Shown here one piece after another: positions 15,920 to 26,563 of a stretch of 64,000 bases of DNA (position 1 is the stretch's first letter; each line of letters opens with the position of its first letter). The translations under genes were made by a program, and so were the position numbers. The notes beneath the pieces were generated by a model. It saw nothing but the letters and a program-made list of their open reading frames with translations, searched no databases and was not told the DNA's origin. The stretch is from UBA6522 sp965205045 (GTDB taxonomy: Bacteria; Pseudomonadota; Gammaproteobacteria; Steroidobacterales; Rariloculaceae): contig OZ242031.1 of assembly GCA_965205045.1 (NCBI GenBank), forward strand, positions 5,084,001-5,148,000, written 5' to 3'.

Positions 15920-17674
15920 ATGACCAAGGCTCTTACGCGCCGGGATTTTCTGCGTACATCGGCGGCGATGGCCGGTAGTCTGGCCATCCCCCTTACGCCT
16001 GTGACGAGGGCGCAGACGCCCGAAGAAATGGCTCTTTCGGTGACATCGCCGAGTGCATTCGATCTCGCCGATATCGGCCAGAGGGCGCTTGAGGCAGCCA
16101 GTGCGGCCGGTGCGGCCTATTCCGATGTACGCATCACCACCGGGCTGTTCCTGACCTGGGAGGGCGGGCCGCGGTCGGTCTGCTCGGTGAATCCCAACGA
16201 TCGCGTCGCCGAGGTGGGGCAGTGTCTCCTGTATCGCGTTGCGCGGTTCGGGGTCCGCGCCTTTGTCGACGGGCACCTGGGGTTCGCCGGCAACAACCTG
16301 TCGACGAACCTCGACCAGGTGGCCGATCTTGCGAATATCGCCGTGGGCCGCGCCAGGGCACTGGCGGCGGCGGGCAGCACGGGTGCGGAACTCGCCCCTG
16401 CGCCAGTTGTCGAGTCCGGCTTCTACGAGACGCCGGTCCGGCGCGATCCCTTCGCGGTGCCTCTGGGGGAACATGAAGACTATTACCTGGAAGCGATGCA
16501 GGCCATGCGCGACTTTCCGACCGAATCGCTCATGTTCGTCTTTCTCGACACCGAATGGAGCCGCAATGACGAACTGTTCATGTCGAGCGAAGGCAGCTTG
16601 ACACGCCAGCGGGTCTCCCTGGGCAACCACTTCGCCCTGATGCGGGCGCGGGTCGCCTACAACACATTTTCCAGCATCAATATGCCGACGGAGGGGATCT
16701 ACGGCAGTGGGGGCTGGGAGCTGATGGATGGCCTGGGGAGCAAGCTGCTCGGCATGTGCGAGCGCGCCGAATCGCTCACTACGGGGCTGGGAACCAAGCC
16801 GGCGGAACCCGGCGCCTATGACGTCGTTTTCGCACCCAGCTCGACGGCCATGTTGATCGCGCAAACGATCGGGCAACCGCTCGAAGCGGACCGCGTGCTC
16901 AGGCGGGCGGCTGCGTCGAAGGGCTATCTGACCTCGTATGTGAATTCCGCCAACGAGGAGCTGGGGCAGTTCAAGCTCGGCAGCGAGAACCTCAATATCC
17001 GTGCCGACCGCACTCGGCCGGGCCTGGGCGCCACAGTGGGTTTCGATTCCGACGGCGTGGAAACCGGCGAATATTCCCTGGTCGAGAAGGGCATCGTCAC
17101 CGACTACGTCACCGACCGAAGCTTTGCGCCGGAGTTTGCCGAAGGCTATGCGCCCATGGAACGCGACGCACTCTCCAACGGGTGTTCCAGCGATACGGGC
17201 GGCCGGCGCCCGCGGGTGAAGGTGCCCAACCTCGCGCTGCTGCCGGGAACGGAAGACCTGAGCCAGGACGATCTCGTCGCGCAGGTCGAGCGCGGCTATT
17301 TCGTCGAGTCCATGTTCATCAACCCCGACCATGCCAGCCGGAACGTTCAGGCCACCGGCAACTTCGTGCGCGAAATCCGCGACGGCGAACTGGGCGATCT
17401 TGTGCTGAACACGGCGATGCCGTTCAGCACGACGCGGTTCTGGGGCAACCTCGAAGCGGTCGGCGGCCCATCGAGCGTCGGCGAGAACTATCCGGAGGTC
17501 GACGACCGGGATTGGGAGATCATGAGCCATATCACCGTGACGACGCCGCCGATTCTGGTGAACAATGTCTTTGTGGTGAACGCCAGCCGGCGGCAGCAGC
17601 TCTCGCGCGGGGGACGTCCCGGCGAGACGGGCAATCCTCAGGGTGGCAACCAGCCCAGGGGCGGAAGGGATTAA
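15920..17674 (+). CDS. Tat-exported TldD-like protein lacking the HExxxH metal motif
   Basis: A 584-residue member of the TldD/PmbA (modulator of DNA gyrase) family. The N-terminus TRRDFLRTSAAMAGSLAI is a twin-arginine signal, so it is exported folded. TldD landmarks are present: VARFGVRAFVDGHLGFAG, DELFMSSEGSLTRQ, PLEADRVL, LGSENLNIRADRTRPG and GIVTDYVTDR. The metalloprotease motif HEAIGH that should precede PLEGD is AQTIGQ at residues 314-319, so both zinc-ligand His and the catalytic Glu are missing. It is probably not a protease, or only its partner could be. GGGGAGG precedes the ATG. The PmbA-like gene follows four bases later; the MoxR-type operon continues on the same strand. Confidence 0.85.
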   Translation: MTKALTRRDFLRTSAAMAGSLAIPLTPVTRAQTPEEMALSVTSPSAFDLADIGQRALEAASAAGAAYSDVRITTGLFLTWEGGPRSVCSVNPNDRVAEVGQCLLYRVARFGVRAFVDGHLGFAGNNLSTNLDQVADLANIAVGRARALAAAGSTGAELAPAPVVESGFYETPVRRDPFAVPLGEHEDYYLEAMQAMRDFPTESLMFVFLDTEWSRNDELFMSSEGSLTRQRVSLGNHFALMRARVAYNTFSSINMPTEGIYGSGGWELMDGLGSKLLGMCERAESLTTGLGTKPAEPGAYDVVFAPSSTAMLIAQTIGQPLEADRVLRRAAASKGYLTSYVNSANEELGQFKLGSENLNIRADRTRPGLGATVGFDSDGVETGEYSLVEKGIVTDYVTDRSFAPEFAEGYAPMERDALSNGCSSDTGGRRPRVKVPNLALLPGTEDLSQDDLVAQVERGYFVESMFINPDHASRNVQATGNFVREIRDGELGDLVLNTAMPFSTTRFWGNLEAVGGPSSVGENYPEVDDRDWEIMSHITVTTPPILVNNVFVVNASRRQQLSRGGRPGETGNPQGGNQPRGGRD

Positions 17675-17678
17675 TGCG

Positions 17679-19046
17679 ATGGCAGACCGTACGATGAACT
17701 TTCAGGCAGCTCCCACCCGAGAAGAAGCCGAGCAGCTTGCCGACAGGGTGATGGGATGGGCGAAGGCGGATGAAGTGATGGTGGAAATCTCCGCCACGAG
17801 CATCAGCCAGGCCGAATTCGCGCGCAACGAACTGAGCTATCTGGAGGGCGAGACCGAAATCCTGCTCGACCTCGGGGTCTCGGTCGGCGGCAGGCGCATG
17901 CGCCTGGCGACCCACGACCTGACCGAAGCGCATCTTGCCCAGTTGGTCGAGGAGGCGCAGGACCTGGCGTCGTCGCGCAACATTGTCGGCGAAGGCGACA
18001 TGATTCCGGCGCCGGCGCCGGTGGAGATGCCCGAAGGGATGTATTTCGACTCGACCGCTCAGGCGGCCGCGCCGGAGGCGCATGGCAAGGCCGTCCTGGA
18101 TGTCGTGGAGATGAGCCGCAACAGCGACTTCGTTACGGCGGGCACGCTCATTCGGGAAACCGGCTCCAACCTGGTCCGCTCCACTTCCGGCTACGGCGGG
18201 TTCAGCCGCTACAGCTATGCCGAGTTCAGCATGTCGGCGAGGACCCGGACGGACGGCACCGGCGCGGGCTGGGCCTGGGCCGGTAACGAGGATGCGGCCA
18301 GGGTGGATGTCAACGACGTCGCCTCCCGGGCCATGGATCTGGCTGCGCGCACCGAAGACGCCGTCGCGGTGGAACCGGGGCGCTATACCGTCATTCTGGA
18401 ACCCGAGGCGACCGCACAGATTCTCAGGGAGATCATGATGCGGTTCACGTCGTTCATTCAGGCGGAAGCGGCGGAAACGGCGGGCAATGTCTTCAGCCGA
18501 CCCGGGGGAGGCACGCGTGTGGGCGAGCAGATGACCGACCCGCGCGTGCAGGTCCTTTACGATCCCTACGACCCGCTGATGCCCTTTTCGCCGATCGACC
18601 GAAACACCATGATGGAGCGGACCCACTGGCTGCGCGACGGCATGCTGGAAACCATGGCCTACACTCCCGGCTATGCGCGCGAGCACGATCTGCCCATCAC
18701 GCCGAACCCCAGGCGGCTGCGGATGGATTTCGACGACGTCGAGCTGACTCGCGAAGAGATGATCGGCAATACCCGCAGAGGCATCCTGGTGACGCGATTT
18801 TCGTCGCTGGGGCTGGTCGATTCCGAGACGCTGCTTCTGTCCGGGGTCACTCGCGACGGCACTTTCCTGATCGAAAACGGCAGGATCAGCCGGCCGATCC
18901 GCAACATGCGTTTTCTCGAGTCGCCGTTTTATCTCCTCAACAAGATCGAGTCGGCGGGCGCGTCGGTACGCAGCCAGCGCGATCTTGTCACGCCGCGCCT
19001 GCTCGTGAACGATTTCGAGTTCACCGCCCTCAGCGATGCGATCTGA
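17679..19046 (+). CDS. PmbA/TldE-like protein
   Basis: A 455-residue TldD/PmbA-family protein without signal peptide. Family features include ARNELSYLEGETEILLDLGV near the start, GYGGFSRYSYAEFSMSARTR, PGRYTVILEPEATAQIL, PMMERTHWLRDG-like NTMMERTHWLRDGMLE and the C-terminal block LLLSGVTRDGTFLIENG with RNMRFLESPF. No HExxxH is present, which is normal for the TldE/PmbA subunit. In the known TldD-TldE heterodimer the metal site is on TldD; here that partner has lost it. ATG 17679 is used because GGAAGGGA lies just upstream. The different targeting (Tat signal only on the first protein) raises the question whether the partners meet, unless the second is carried along with the first. Confidence 0.85.
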   Translation: MADRTMNFQAAPTREEAEQLADRVMGWAKADEVMVEISATSISQAEFARNELSYLEGETEILLDLGVSVGGRRMRLATHDLTEAHLAQLVEEAQDLASSRNIVGEGDMIPAPAPVEMPEGMYFDSTAQAAAPEAHGKAVLDVVEMSRNSDFVTAGTLIRETGSNLVRSTSGYGGFSRYSYAEFSMSARTRTDGTGAGWAWAGNEDAARVDVNDVASRAMDLAARTEDAVAVEPGRYTVILEPEATAQILREIMMRFTSFIQAEAAETAGNVFSRPGGGTRVGEQMTDPRVQVLYDPYDPLMPFSPIDRNTMMERTHWLRDGMLETMAYTPGYAREHDLPITPNPRRLRMDFDDVELTREEMIGNTRRGILVTRFSSLGLVDSETLLLSGVTRDGTFLIENGRISRPIRNMRFLESPFYLLNKIESAGASVRSQRDLVTPRLLVNDFEFTALSDAI

Positions 19047-19049
19047 AGC

Positions 19050-20081
<1,032 letters not shown>

Positions 20082-20084
20082 TCC

Positions 20085-20969
20085 ATGGCGGAGCCTGCTC
20101 ACCGGCTCGACCCCGAAGACGGACGTCTTCTGGATGCGGTGCGGGGGTTGCGCTGGCAGGCGGCACGCCCTCCCCGGCGGACCGTGAGCGGCGCGCACGT
20201 GTCGCGCTACCTGGGACCGTCCGCCGAGCTGAACGAATACCGGCCCTACCGGCAGGGCGACGAGGTGCGGCGCATCGACTGGAAGCTGCTGGCGCGCACC
20301 GATCGCGCCTATATCCGGCTTGCGCAGGATTACAGCCGGACCCCTACCCTGTTTTGTCTCGATGCCTCCGCATCCATGGACTGGCCGGTGGCTACGCAGG
20401 GCAAGTGGCGTCAGGCCCGGCAGATCGCCCTTGGCCTGGCGGCGGCGGCGCGGGCTGCCGGCGATCCGGTCGGCTTGACCGTAAAGGACAGCTCGGGCGA
20501 CATCACGCTTCCGATGGAAGGCCGGCCAGGCACGCTGCACACCGTGGCGCGGTTGTTGCAGGGCGTTACGCCCGGCGGAAGCGCTGCGGTTCGTTTGCCT
20601 CACACCCCCCGCGCGCAACACCGGCTTGTGGTCATCGGCGATTACCTCGGGGAAGAAGCCGAAATCGCCCGCCTGATCGCCTTGACGGGCGAGATTGTCG
20701 AACGGGGCGGTGAGGTGCTCGCGATTCATGTCGTTGCACAGGAAGAACTCGCTCCGGAGCGCAGGGCGCGCGCCCTCTTCGATGTCGAAGACCCGTCGTA
20801 CCGGCGAAACTTCGATGCCACGGGCCTTGGCGAATATCGAAACCGCTTTGGCGTCTGGCGGGCGGATCTCGCCAGGCGTTTCCGGCGGCGCGGCGCGGAC
20901 TTTACGCTGGTGCAGACGTCGGAGCCGCCGGCGGTTGCCGTGCGGCGCATCGTCGGTTGGCTGTCATGA
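20085..20969 (+). CDS. DUF58 domain protein
   Basis: A 294-residue DUF58 protein, the usual partner of MoxR ATPases. The signature YRPYRQGDEVRRIDWKLLA is at about residues 51-69, and a MIDAS-like DASASM lies near residue 97, supporting a von Willebrand factor A-like fold with metal-binding capacity. The C-terminal part contains VVIGDYLGEEAEIARL and RRIVGWLS. Its stop overlaps the ATG of the BatA-type gene (ATGA). It probably links the cytoplasmic ATPase with the membrane proteins encoded downstream. Confidence 0.9.
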   Translation: MAEPAHRLDPEDGRLLDAVRGLRWQAARPPRRTVSGAHVSRYLGPSAELNEYRPYRQGDEVRRIDWKLLARTDRAYIRLAQDYSRTPTLFCLDASASMDWPVATQGKWRQARQIALGLAAAARAAGDPVGLTVKDSSGDITLPMEGRPGTLHTVARLLQGVTPGGSAAVRLPHTPRAQHRLVVIGDYLGEEAEIARLIALTGEIVERGGEVLAIHVVAQEELAPERRARALFDVEDPSYRRNFDATGLGEYRNRFGVWRADLARRFRRRGADFTLVQTSEPPAVAVRRIVGWLS

Positions 20970-22171
20970 GCCTGCTGTACCCGTGGTTCTTCTGGGCTTC
21001 GTGCGGCGTTGCCGCCGGCGTTGCCGCGCTGCATCTGATCTCGTGGGAGCTGCGCGAGCCCGTGCCCTTCCCCACGTTGCGTTTCGTGCCTGAGCGCGAA
21101 GTGATCGCGGCCGAACTCAACATTCGCCTCAGCGACGTGAAACTGCTCCTGCTGCGCCTGGCCATCGTCCTGCTGTTGGGCCTCGCGCTGGCGCAGCCAT
21201 TCTGGGTGGCGCCGGACAGCGAGGCGCGTGTCGTACTCGTCGATGTCTCTGCCGCGGTGGCCAGGGACGACGCCTGGCGCGAGCGCGTCGACGAGGCCGC
21301 AGCCGGCGCCGATACCGTGATCGCGTACGCCGAGGCTCCGCGCCGAATCGAGGCCGACGCACTGGATGCGGCGTTTGCCGCCGGGGATTCCGCACCACTG
21401 GCTCTCGCCGGCAACCTTTCGGCGGCGCTTGCCGCCGCAATCCGCGAAGGCGAGCTGCTGAAGAACCAGGCCGAGACAGTAAGCCTGACGATCCTCTCGC
21501 CCTTCCCGCTGGCCGGCTTCGATGCGGCCACGAACAGTCTCCGCTCATTGTGGCCGGGACCGCTCGAAACGCTACGCGTTCCGGCTGCCGAAGCCGCCGA
21601 CATGACCGAGGTCCTGGGCGCCACATCCCTGACCCTGCACTGGGACGGGGCGGCGGGCCCTTCCGGCGAAAGCCCCTGGCAACTGCGCGCCGCGCCTGAC
21701 CGTGCCGAAGGTATGCTGACGCCTGTTGCAACGCTCATCGCCCCGTTCGAGCGGAAATGGCAGCTTGCCGACCCGGACGCACCGGGTCAGCGAGTGATTG
21801 CCAACTGGCTTGACGGCGCCCCCGCCGCAGTCGAGCGGATCGAGAACGGGGTACGCCGTACCTTTCTGGGCTTCGCCATTTCGGATGAGGACAATGTCGC
21901 CCTGCGCCCCTCGTTCGAGAGGTTTCACGATTGGCTCGAGGACCCTGCGAGAGTGCACTCCGGCGTGACTCCGGTGGACGACATGGAGCTTGCCCGGTTG
22001 TTGCAATCGGCCCCTGAAGCGCCCGACTTGACAAACCCGGAAGAAACCGGAATACGCATCACGCCGGCGGCGCCCTGGGTGCTGCTGCTCGCTATCTTGC
22101 TGGCTCTCGCGGAACCCGCGCTGCGCCGCGTGCTCGCCGACCGCCGGGAGCTCACGGGGGATAGCCCATGA
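20966..22171 (+). CDS. BatA-type (aerotolerance N-terminal domain) membrane protein
   Basis: A 401-residue protein beginning with the BatA N-terminal domain: two helices around LLYPWFFWASCGVAAGVAAL and LLLLRLAIVLLLGLALAQPF with the intervening PVPFPTLRFVPE. The following domain is von Willebrand A-like with a degenerate metal site (VVLVDVSAAVARDD). The C-terminus has another helix (WVLLLAILLALAEPALRRVL). Start and stop overlap neighbours by ATGA. Homologues are always found in MoxR/DUF58 operons; a role in envelope stress or complex assembly has been proposed for the family but the mechanism is unclear. Confidence 0.88.
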   Translation: MSLLYPWFFWASCGVAAGVAALHLISWELREPVPFPTLRFVPEREVIAAELNIRLSDVKLLLLRLAIVLLLGLALAQPFWVAPDSEARVVLVDVSAAVARDDAWRERVDEAAAGADTVIAYAEAPRRIEADALDAAFAAGDSAPLALAGNLSAALAAAIREGELLKNQAETVSLTILSPFPLAGFDAATNSLRSLWPGPLETLRVPAAEAADMTEVLGATSLTLHWDGAAGPSGESPWQLRAAPDRAEGMLTPVATLIAPFERKWQLADPDAPGQRVIANWLDGAPAAVERIENGVRRTFLGFAISDEDNVALRPSFERFHDWLEDPARVHSGVTPVDDMELARLLQSAPEAPDLTNPEETGIRITPAAPWVLLLAILLALAEPALRRVLADRRELTGDSP

Positions 22172-24129
22172 CGACCGCATCCCACGATCTCGCCATCCTC
22201 CGAAAAACCCGGCGCGGCCTGATCCTGCGCGCGGCGATGATCTCCCTGTTGTCGGCGGCGGGCGTTGTCTGGCTGATGCTGACGCTTTCGGCGCTGCTTC
22301 GGCCCATGCTGCCGTCCATCGCCGAGTGGCTGAACCTGCTGTTGCTTCCGGCCGCGGCTGCCGTGGTGGGCGTGGTGCTTTGGCGGCACCGTCATGCGCG
22401 CAGCCCACTCAGGGTGGCGCTGTGGCTGGAGGAGCAGATCCCCGAGCTGGGATACTCACTTGTGACCCTGGCGGATGGAAGCGCCAGGGACAGCTCCTAC
22501 GCCGAAAAAATCGCGCAGCGGGTCGAGTCGGTGCGCCGCCGTGCAGGCTGGCCTGCGGCGCTGTCGCTGCCCGGTGTCGGGTGGCACGCGCTGCGGGCCG
22601 TCGCGCCGTTGGCATTCGCCGCCGTGCTGGCGCAGATTCTCCTGGCCACGGGCTGGACCTACAACTGGGCCTTCGTATCTGGCGGCGCAGCGGTTCCCGG
22701 ACAGCGGGCGCCAGGCAACCGGATTGCCGTGCTGCAGGGTGAGTTGACGCCGCCCGCCTATACCGGCTGGCCGACCGAGGTGCTCGACAACCCCGAGCGG
22801 ATCGGCGGGCTGGTGGGATCGCAGGTGTCCCTTCGCGGAGAGGGAGAGGATACGCGGGGAATCGAGGCGCGGATCGGCGACGGCGACCCGTTGCGCCTGG
22901 ACGCAGCACCGCAACGTTCCGGCTGGGTGCTGGGCTTCGCGATGCCCGCCCAGCCCAGCGGCTTGCTCCTGACCGATGGCGACAACCGCCGGGTCATCGT
23001 ACTGGAGCCGCGGCCGGACGAGGCGCCGCAGGTCCGCCTGACCCTGCCCGAGGTCGACGCGGAGCGTCGGGAGACCACAGGCGAGCTGGAACTTGCGGCG
23101 AGCCTGCGGGACGACATCCGCCTCGCCGACGGCTGGTTCGAGGTTCTCGTCGCCCGCGGCCCGGAAAGCGGCGATTACGGCTTCAGCGAGGAACGCCTGT
23201 TCCAGAGGCCGTTTGACACGGCCGAGGCCGAGCTGCGCGGCGCCACGGAACTGGGGAACTTCAACCTCAATCCGGGCGACCAGATTTCGGTGCGCGCCGT
23301 GGTGCAGGATGTCAACGATGTCACCGGGCCGGGGATCGGCTATTCCGAGACCCGCACCATCCGCTTTCTGCGCGACATCCCGGAGGCGGATGTGGAAATC
23401 AATCCCGCGCCGCCGCCGATTGACGAATCCCTGATGTCGCTGCGAATGCTGATTCGCGATACCGAACGGCTCGAGGCGCGGCGGCCGGAGCTGGAACGCG
23501 CCGTGTTTCTGGCCGAGGTCGCGCCGTTGCTCATGCACACCGGGAATATACGCGTGAAAGTCCAGGGCTTTGTGGACGAAGCGAGCGTGGGCGGATCCTT
23601 CAACGTGCCCGAACTGCTGCTCTTTGCGCTGGACGAGATGTGGGAAGCCAACCGCCAGATGACCATCGCCGAGACCGACGATGCGCTCGTCCACATGCGA
23701 AACGCCTATGACGCGCTGATGACGCTGTTCAACCTTACGCGCTATTTTCTGCGCGGCGAAATGCTGCCGGCTCATGCCGAAGTGGACGAGGTACGCATGA
23801 CGGGAGAGGAGCCGGTCCATGCCACCGTCCGCAGCCAGCGCGAGCGGGAGGACAGCGTCCGGCAGCAACTCGCGGCGCAGCTTGCCGTGCTGTCCGGCAA
23901 CCTGGATGCGACGGCGGAGTGGCTCGACGAGCACGTCGCGCTGATGCAGGTCGCGGCACTCAGGGACCTTCCCGAGGCCGCCGCGGCATTGGAGGGCTTG
24001 TCCCGGGCGCTTCGCCAGGGAGAGAGCCTGGGGCCGGCCTTGGCCGAGGCCCGCGCGGTGCTGGAGGGGCCGGCGCAGGTTGAGGTTGGCCTGAGCGGCT
24101 GGGCGCCGCTCCCGGGGAGGTCCGAATGA
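22168..24129 (+). CDS. DUF4175-like membrane protein
   Basis: A 653-residue protein with two N-terminal helices (ILRAAMISLLSAAGVVWLML and LNLLLLPAAAAVVGVVLW) and one near residue 150, followed by a long predicted periplasmic region. The central part (PAYTGWPTEVLDNPERIGGL, then the SLRDDIRLADGWFEVLV segment, then NPGDQISVRAVVQDVNDVTG) has the order of DUF4175-type proteins that accompany BatA genes; the last third is helical with many Glu and Arg. It overlaps both neighbours by four bases. Function unknown; likely a component of the same membrane assembly. Confidence 0.75.
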   Translation: MTTASHDLAILRKTRRGLILRAAMISLLSAAGVVWLMLTLSALLRPMLPSIAEWLNLLLLPAAAAVVGVVLWRHRHARSPLRVALWLEEQIPELGYSLVTLADGSARDSSYAEKIAQRVESVRRRAGWPAALSLPGVGWHALRAVAPLAFAAVLAQILLATGWTYNWAFVSGGAAVPGQRAPGNRIAVLQGELTPPAYTGWPTEVLDNPERIGGLVGSQVSLRGEGEDTRGIEARIGDGDPLRLDAAPQRSGWVLGFAMPAQPSGLLLTDGDNRRVIVLEPRPDEAPQVRLTLPEVDAERRETTGELELAASLRDDIRLADGWFEVLVARGPESGDYGFSEERLFQRPFDTAEAELRGATELGNFNLNPGDQISVRAVVQDVNDVTGPGIGYSETRTIRFLRDIPEADVEINPAPPPIDESLMSLRMLIRDTERLEARRPELERAVFLAEVAPLLMHTGNIRVKVQGFVDEASVGGSFNVPELLLFALDEMWEANRQMTIAETDDALVHMRNAYDALMTLFNLTRYFLRGEMLPAHAEVDEVRMTGEEPVHATVRSQREREDSVRQQLAAQLAVLSGNLDATAEWLDEHVALMQVAALRDLPEAAAALEGLSRALRQGESLGPALAEARAVLEGPAQVEVGLSGWAPLPGRSE

Positions 24130-24737
24130 AGAGGTTCATCTTTGCCACCGCGAAATACGAATCCGGCGACTGGGAGAGCGCGCCGAACCTGCCCGCCGCA
24201 CTGCTCGACCTGATGGCGAAGTACACGACCATCGATTGCGCGCCCGCCGGGGTGATCGTCGAACTGGGCAGCGAAGAGCTGTTCGAGTATCCCTTCGTCT
24301 GGCTGACCGGGCATTTCCCGGTGCGGTTCACCGAGCGCGAGCGCGCAAACCTCAGGCGCTACGTCGACCGCGGCGGCTTCTTCGTCATCGACGATCACAA
24401 CCACGACATAGAAGGGGCCTTTCACCTCAGCGTCGTCGAGGAGATCAACCGCACCTTCGGCCCGCTCGAGACCGTGCCCAACGATCACGAGATCTACACC
24501 TGCTTCTTCGAGTTCGAGGACGGCCCGCCGACCACCAGCCACGAACTGAACGGTTGGGGCGATCAATTGATCCACGAAGAACTGTTCGCGATCACTCGCA
24601 ACGGGCGGATCTGCCTGCTCTACAGCAACAAGGACTATTCCTCGGAATGGGACTTGCGGCCCGACACGAAACGGTTCATGTCGCTGGACCCGACCCGCTT
24701 CGGCCTGAACCTCATCGTCTACGCTCTGACGCGGTGA
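24126..24737 (+). CDS. DUF4159 domain protein
   Basis: A 203-residue DUF4159 protein. Characteristic segments are FATAKYESGDWESAPNLP at the start, YPFVWLTGHFPVRF, the RRYVDRGGFFVIDDHNHD block, and YSNKDYSSEWDLRPDTK near the end. DUF4159 domains have a glutamine-amidotransferase-like fold and accompany MoxR-DUF58-BatA genes, often at the C-terminus of a larger membrane protein; here it is a separate soluble protein. Its start overlaps the previous stop by ATGA and the next gene begins four bases after its stop. Confidence 0.85.
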   Translation: MKRFIFATAKYESGDWESAPNLPAALLDLMAKYTTIDCAPAGVIVELGSEELFEYPFVWLTGHFPVRFTERERANLRRYVDRGGFFVIDDHNHDIEGAFHLSVVEEINRTFGPLETVPNDHEIYTCFFEFEDGPPTTSHELNGWGDQLIHEELFAITRNGRICLLYSNKDYSSEWDLRPDTKRFMSLDPTRFGLNLIVYALTR

Positions 24738-24741
24738 CCCA

Positions 24742-26304
24742 GTGACCCAATCCAGTACATCCCTGGCTTTCTCGAACCACCCAATGCGGCGGTGGATCGA
24801 GCACGGCCTGCACGCCGTGGCCATCGCAGCGATGGTTGCCGCGGCAGTATCGATGCTGCTTGGACAGGGCGCGCGCCCCGGAGGCCCGGTGGATGCCTCG
24901 GACCTGCCCAACCGCCTGCAGGAATGGACGCGTTTCCCGCCGTCGGAACTGTCGGTCCGGCTGGACATGCTGCCCGACGCTCAGGATCGGGCCTGGCTGA
25001 ACGCACTGCATGCGGCGGGGACCGAAGTTGTCTGGGGCAACTCCGGTGCAGAAGCGCTTCCGCCGCTGGGGCTGGCGGTCGAACCGGTTGCCGATCCGCA
25101 CCAGCCGATGCGGATATGGGCTGCCCTGGGCTCGGCGACCGCCGGCGAAGTTCTGGAAAGGCTTTCTGCCGACCCCATGGTGACCGAGCCCGTTGCCTCC
25201 CTGGAAGACTCGGCCACCTTGATTCGTCCGTCCCTGGCCGGCGCCGTGTTGTTGCAGACCCCGCAGGCGGAAGCAGTCGCGAACCGGCGCGACAGCCTCA
25301 CGCTGAAGCCGCTGCTGTTGCTCGGTCACGCGTCGTGGGAAGCGCGCTTCACCGCGGCGGCACTGGAGGAACACGGCTGGCAGGTGGACGCACGGCTGGT
25401 ACTTTCCCCGGAGCAGGTGGCCGGCCAGATTCCGGCGCAAAGCCCTCAGCCCCAGGCCGCCCAGGCTCGCGGCGGCCGGGACGCCACAGCACGGGCCGGT
25501 GCGGGGCGGGGCGGTGCAGCAGCGGGCGGTACAGCGAGGGGCGGCGGCGCACAGGGAGCGCCCGAAGCAATCGGCGCACCGGTTGATCCGGGCGTACTTC
25601 GGCCGGAGATCGACATCGAGAATTACTCGGCGGTTCTGCTGCTGGACGAGACCGCCACCGAGCCGGCCGAGGTGCTTGCCGCCTATGTCGAGTCGGGCGG
25701 AGGGCTGCTGGCTTTCGCCGATGCGACCGACACACCGGGGCTGGCGACGTTACTGCCGGCAGGGGCCAGTGGCGTCGTTGAGGAAGCGCAACCCTTTCAG
25801 GATTTACCGGGTGCCCAGGACACCGGAGCCGGCCCTGCGCGGAACCCGCGCGACAGGCTGGAGCTGCACCCGCTGACCGATCTGGTCCCGGCGGCGCACG
25901 TGCTCGAGCGGCGCGGCGAGTCCGTGGCGGTAGCCATCGTCCGCCGCGGTGACGGGCGGGTGGCGCAGGTCGGCTATGCCGACATCTGGCGCTGGCAGAT
26001 GTCGGCGCCGGACGAGACCGCGCCCGAGGCATACCGCGCCTGGCTCGCGGGCCTGGTCAGCAGTGTGGCCCACGCCCCTCGCGGCGAGCACGCCTTGCTC
26101 CCTGAGCGGGCACTCCGGGCGGACCCCGCACCGCTGGCTGCATGGCACGCTGCCTTCGGCCCGCCGCAACCGGGCGATCTCGGCACAGGCGACAGACAAT
26201 CGGCGTTCACACCCGATGAGCGCTTGTTCTGGCTGCTATTCGCACTCGCCGGTGCGGCGCTGTTGGCCGAATGGCTGTTGCGGCGCCTGCGGAACCTGGC
26301 CTAG
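24742..26304 (+). CDS. Membrane protein at the end of the MoxR-BatA operon
   Basis: A 520-residue protein with an N-terminal helix (AVAIAAMVAAAVSMLLG) and a C-terminal helix (FWLLFALAGAALLAEWLLRR), so the bulk is probably periplasmic. It resembles the large BatA-region proteins with a GATase-like central portion (LLLDETATEPAEVLAAYVES, GLLAFADA). Between about residues 230 and 275 there is a low-complexity Ala/Gly/Arg linker. GTG 24742 is the likely start given tight spacing, though an ATG at 24784 before the helix is possible and neither has a strong ribosome site. It is the last gene of the operon; the next promoter-containing gap starts at 26305. Confidence 0.65.
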   Translation: MTQSSTSLAFSNHPMRRWIEHGLHAVAIAAMVAAAVSMLLGQGARPGGPVDASDLPNRLQEWTRFPPSELSVRLDMLPDAQDRAWLNALHAAGTEVVWGNSGAEALPPLGLAVEPVADPHQPMRIWAALGSATAGEVLERLSADPMVTEPVASLEDSATLIRPSLAGAVLLQTPQAEAVANRRDSLTLKPLLLLGHASWEARFTAAALEEHGWQVDARLVLSPEQVAGQIPAQSPQPQAAQARGGRDATARAGAGRGGAAAGGTARGGGAQGAPEAIGAPVDPGVLRPEIDIENYSAVLLLDETATEPAEVLAAYVESGGGLLAFADATDTPGLATLLPAGASGVVEEAQPFQDLPGAQDTGAGPARNPRDRLELHPLTDLVPAAHVLERRGESVAVAIVRRGDGRVAQVGYADIWRWQMSAPDETAPEAYRAWLAGLVSSVAHAPRGEHALLPERALRADPAPLAAWHAAFGPPQPGDLGTGDRQSAFTPDERLFWLLFALAGAALLAEWLLRRLRNLA

Positions 26305-26563
26305 AAGATTTCGCAGCGGCCCCGCCGCGCTGACGCGCAGGGAACAGTCAATAATCAATAGATCAGGCTGTTGTTCCATGCAAGGCTGCGCAGCAGGAAC
26401 TCACGGCTGCAAATTCCTACCGCCCAGCCTCCTGGCGAAACTATTAGAATTTCCAATAATTGAGTTTGATCATCTGCAATACAACTTAAGGTAATTCTCG
26501 GTTACGGTTGTTGCAGGTCTGGTACGGGCAAGTCGAACGACGCTGCGAGTGGGGAAGTCAGAA
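26305..26563. promoter_or_regulatory. Gap holding the promoter of the first TonB receptor gene
   Basis: The first part is GC-rich with a short potential hairpin (GCGGCCCCGCCGC); from about 26440 the DNA becomes AT-rich (AATTTCCAATAATTGAG and onward), similar to the spacer upstream of the second TonB receptor. No operator or specific promoter boxes are assigned. Confidence 0.3.

Noticed and set aside
15662..17530. Long minus-strand frame opposite the TldD-like gene
   Set aside because: Antisense shadow of a well-supported gene with a Tat signal and family motifs; no ribosome site or recognisable domain.
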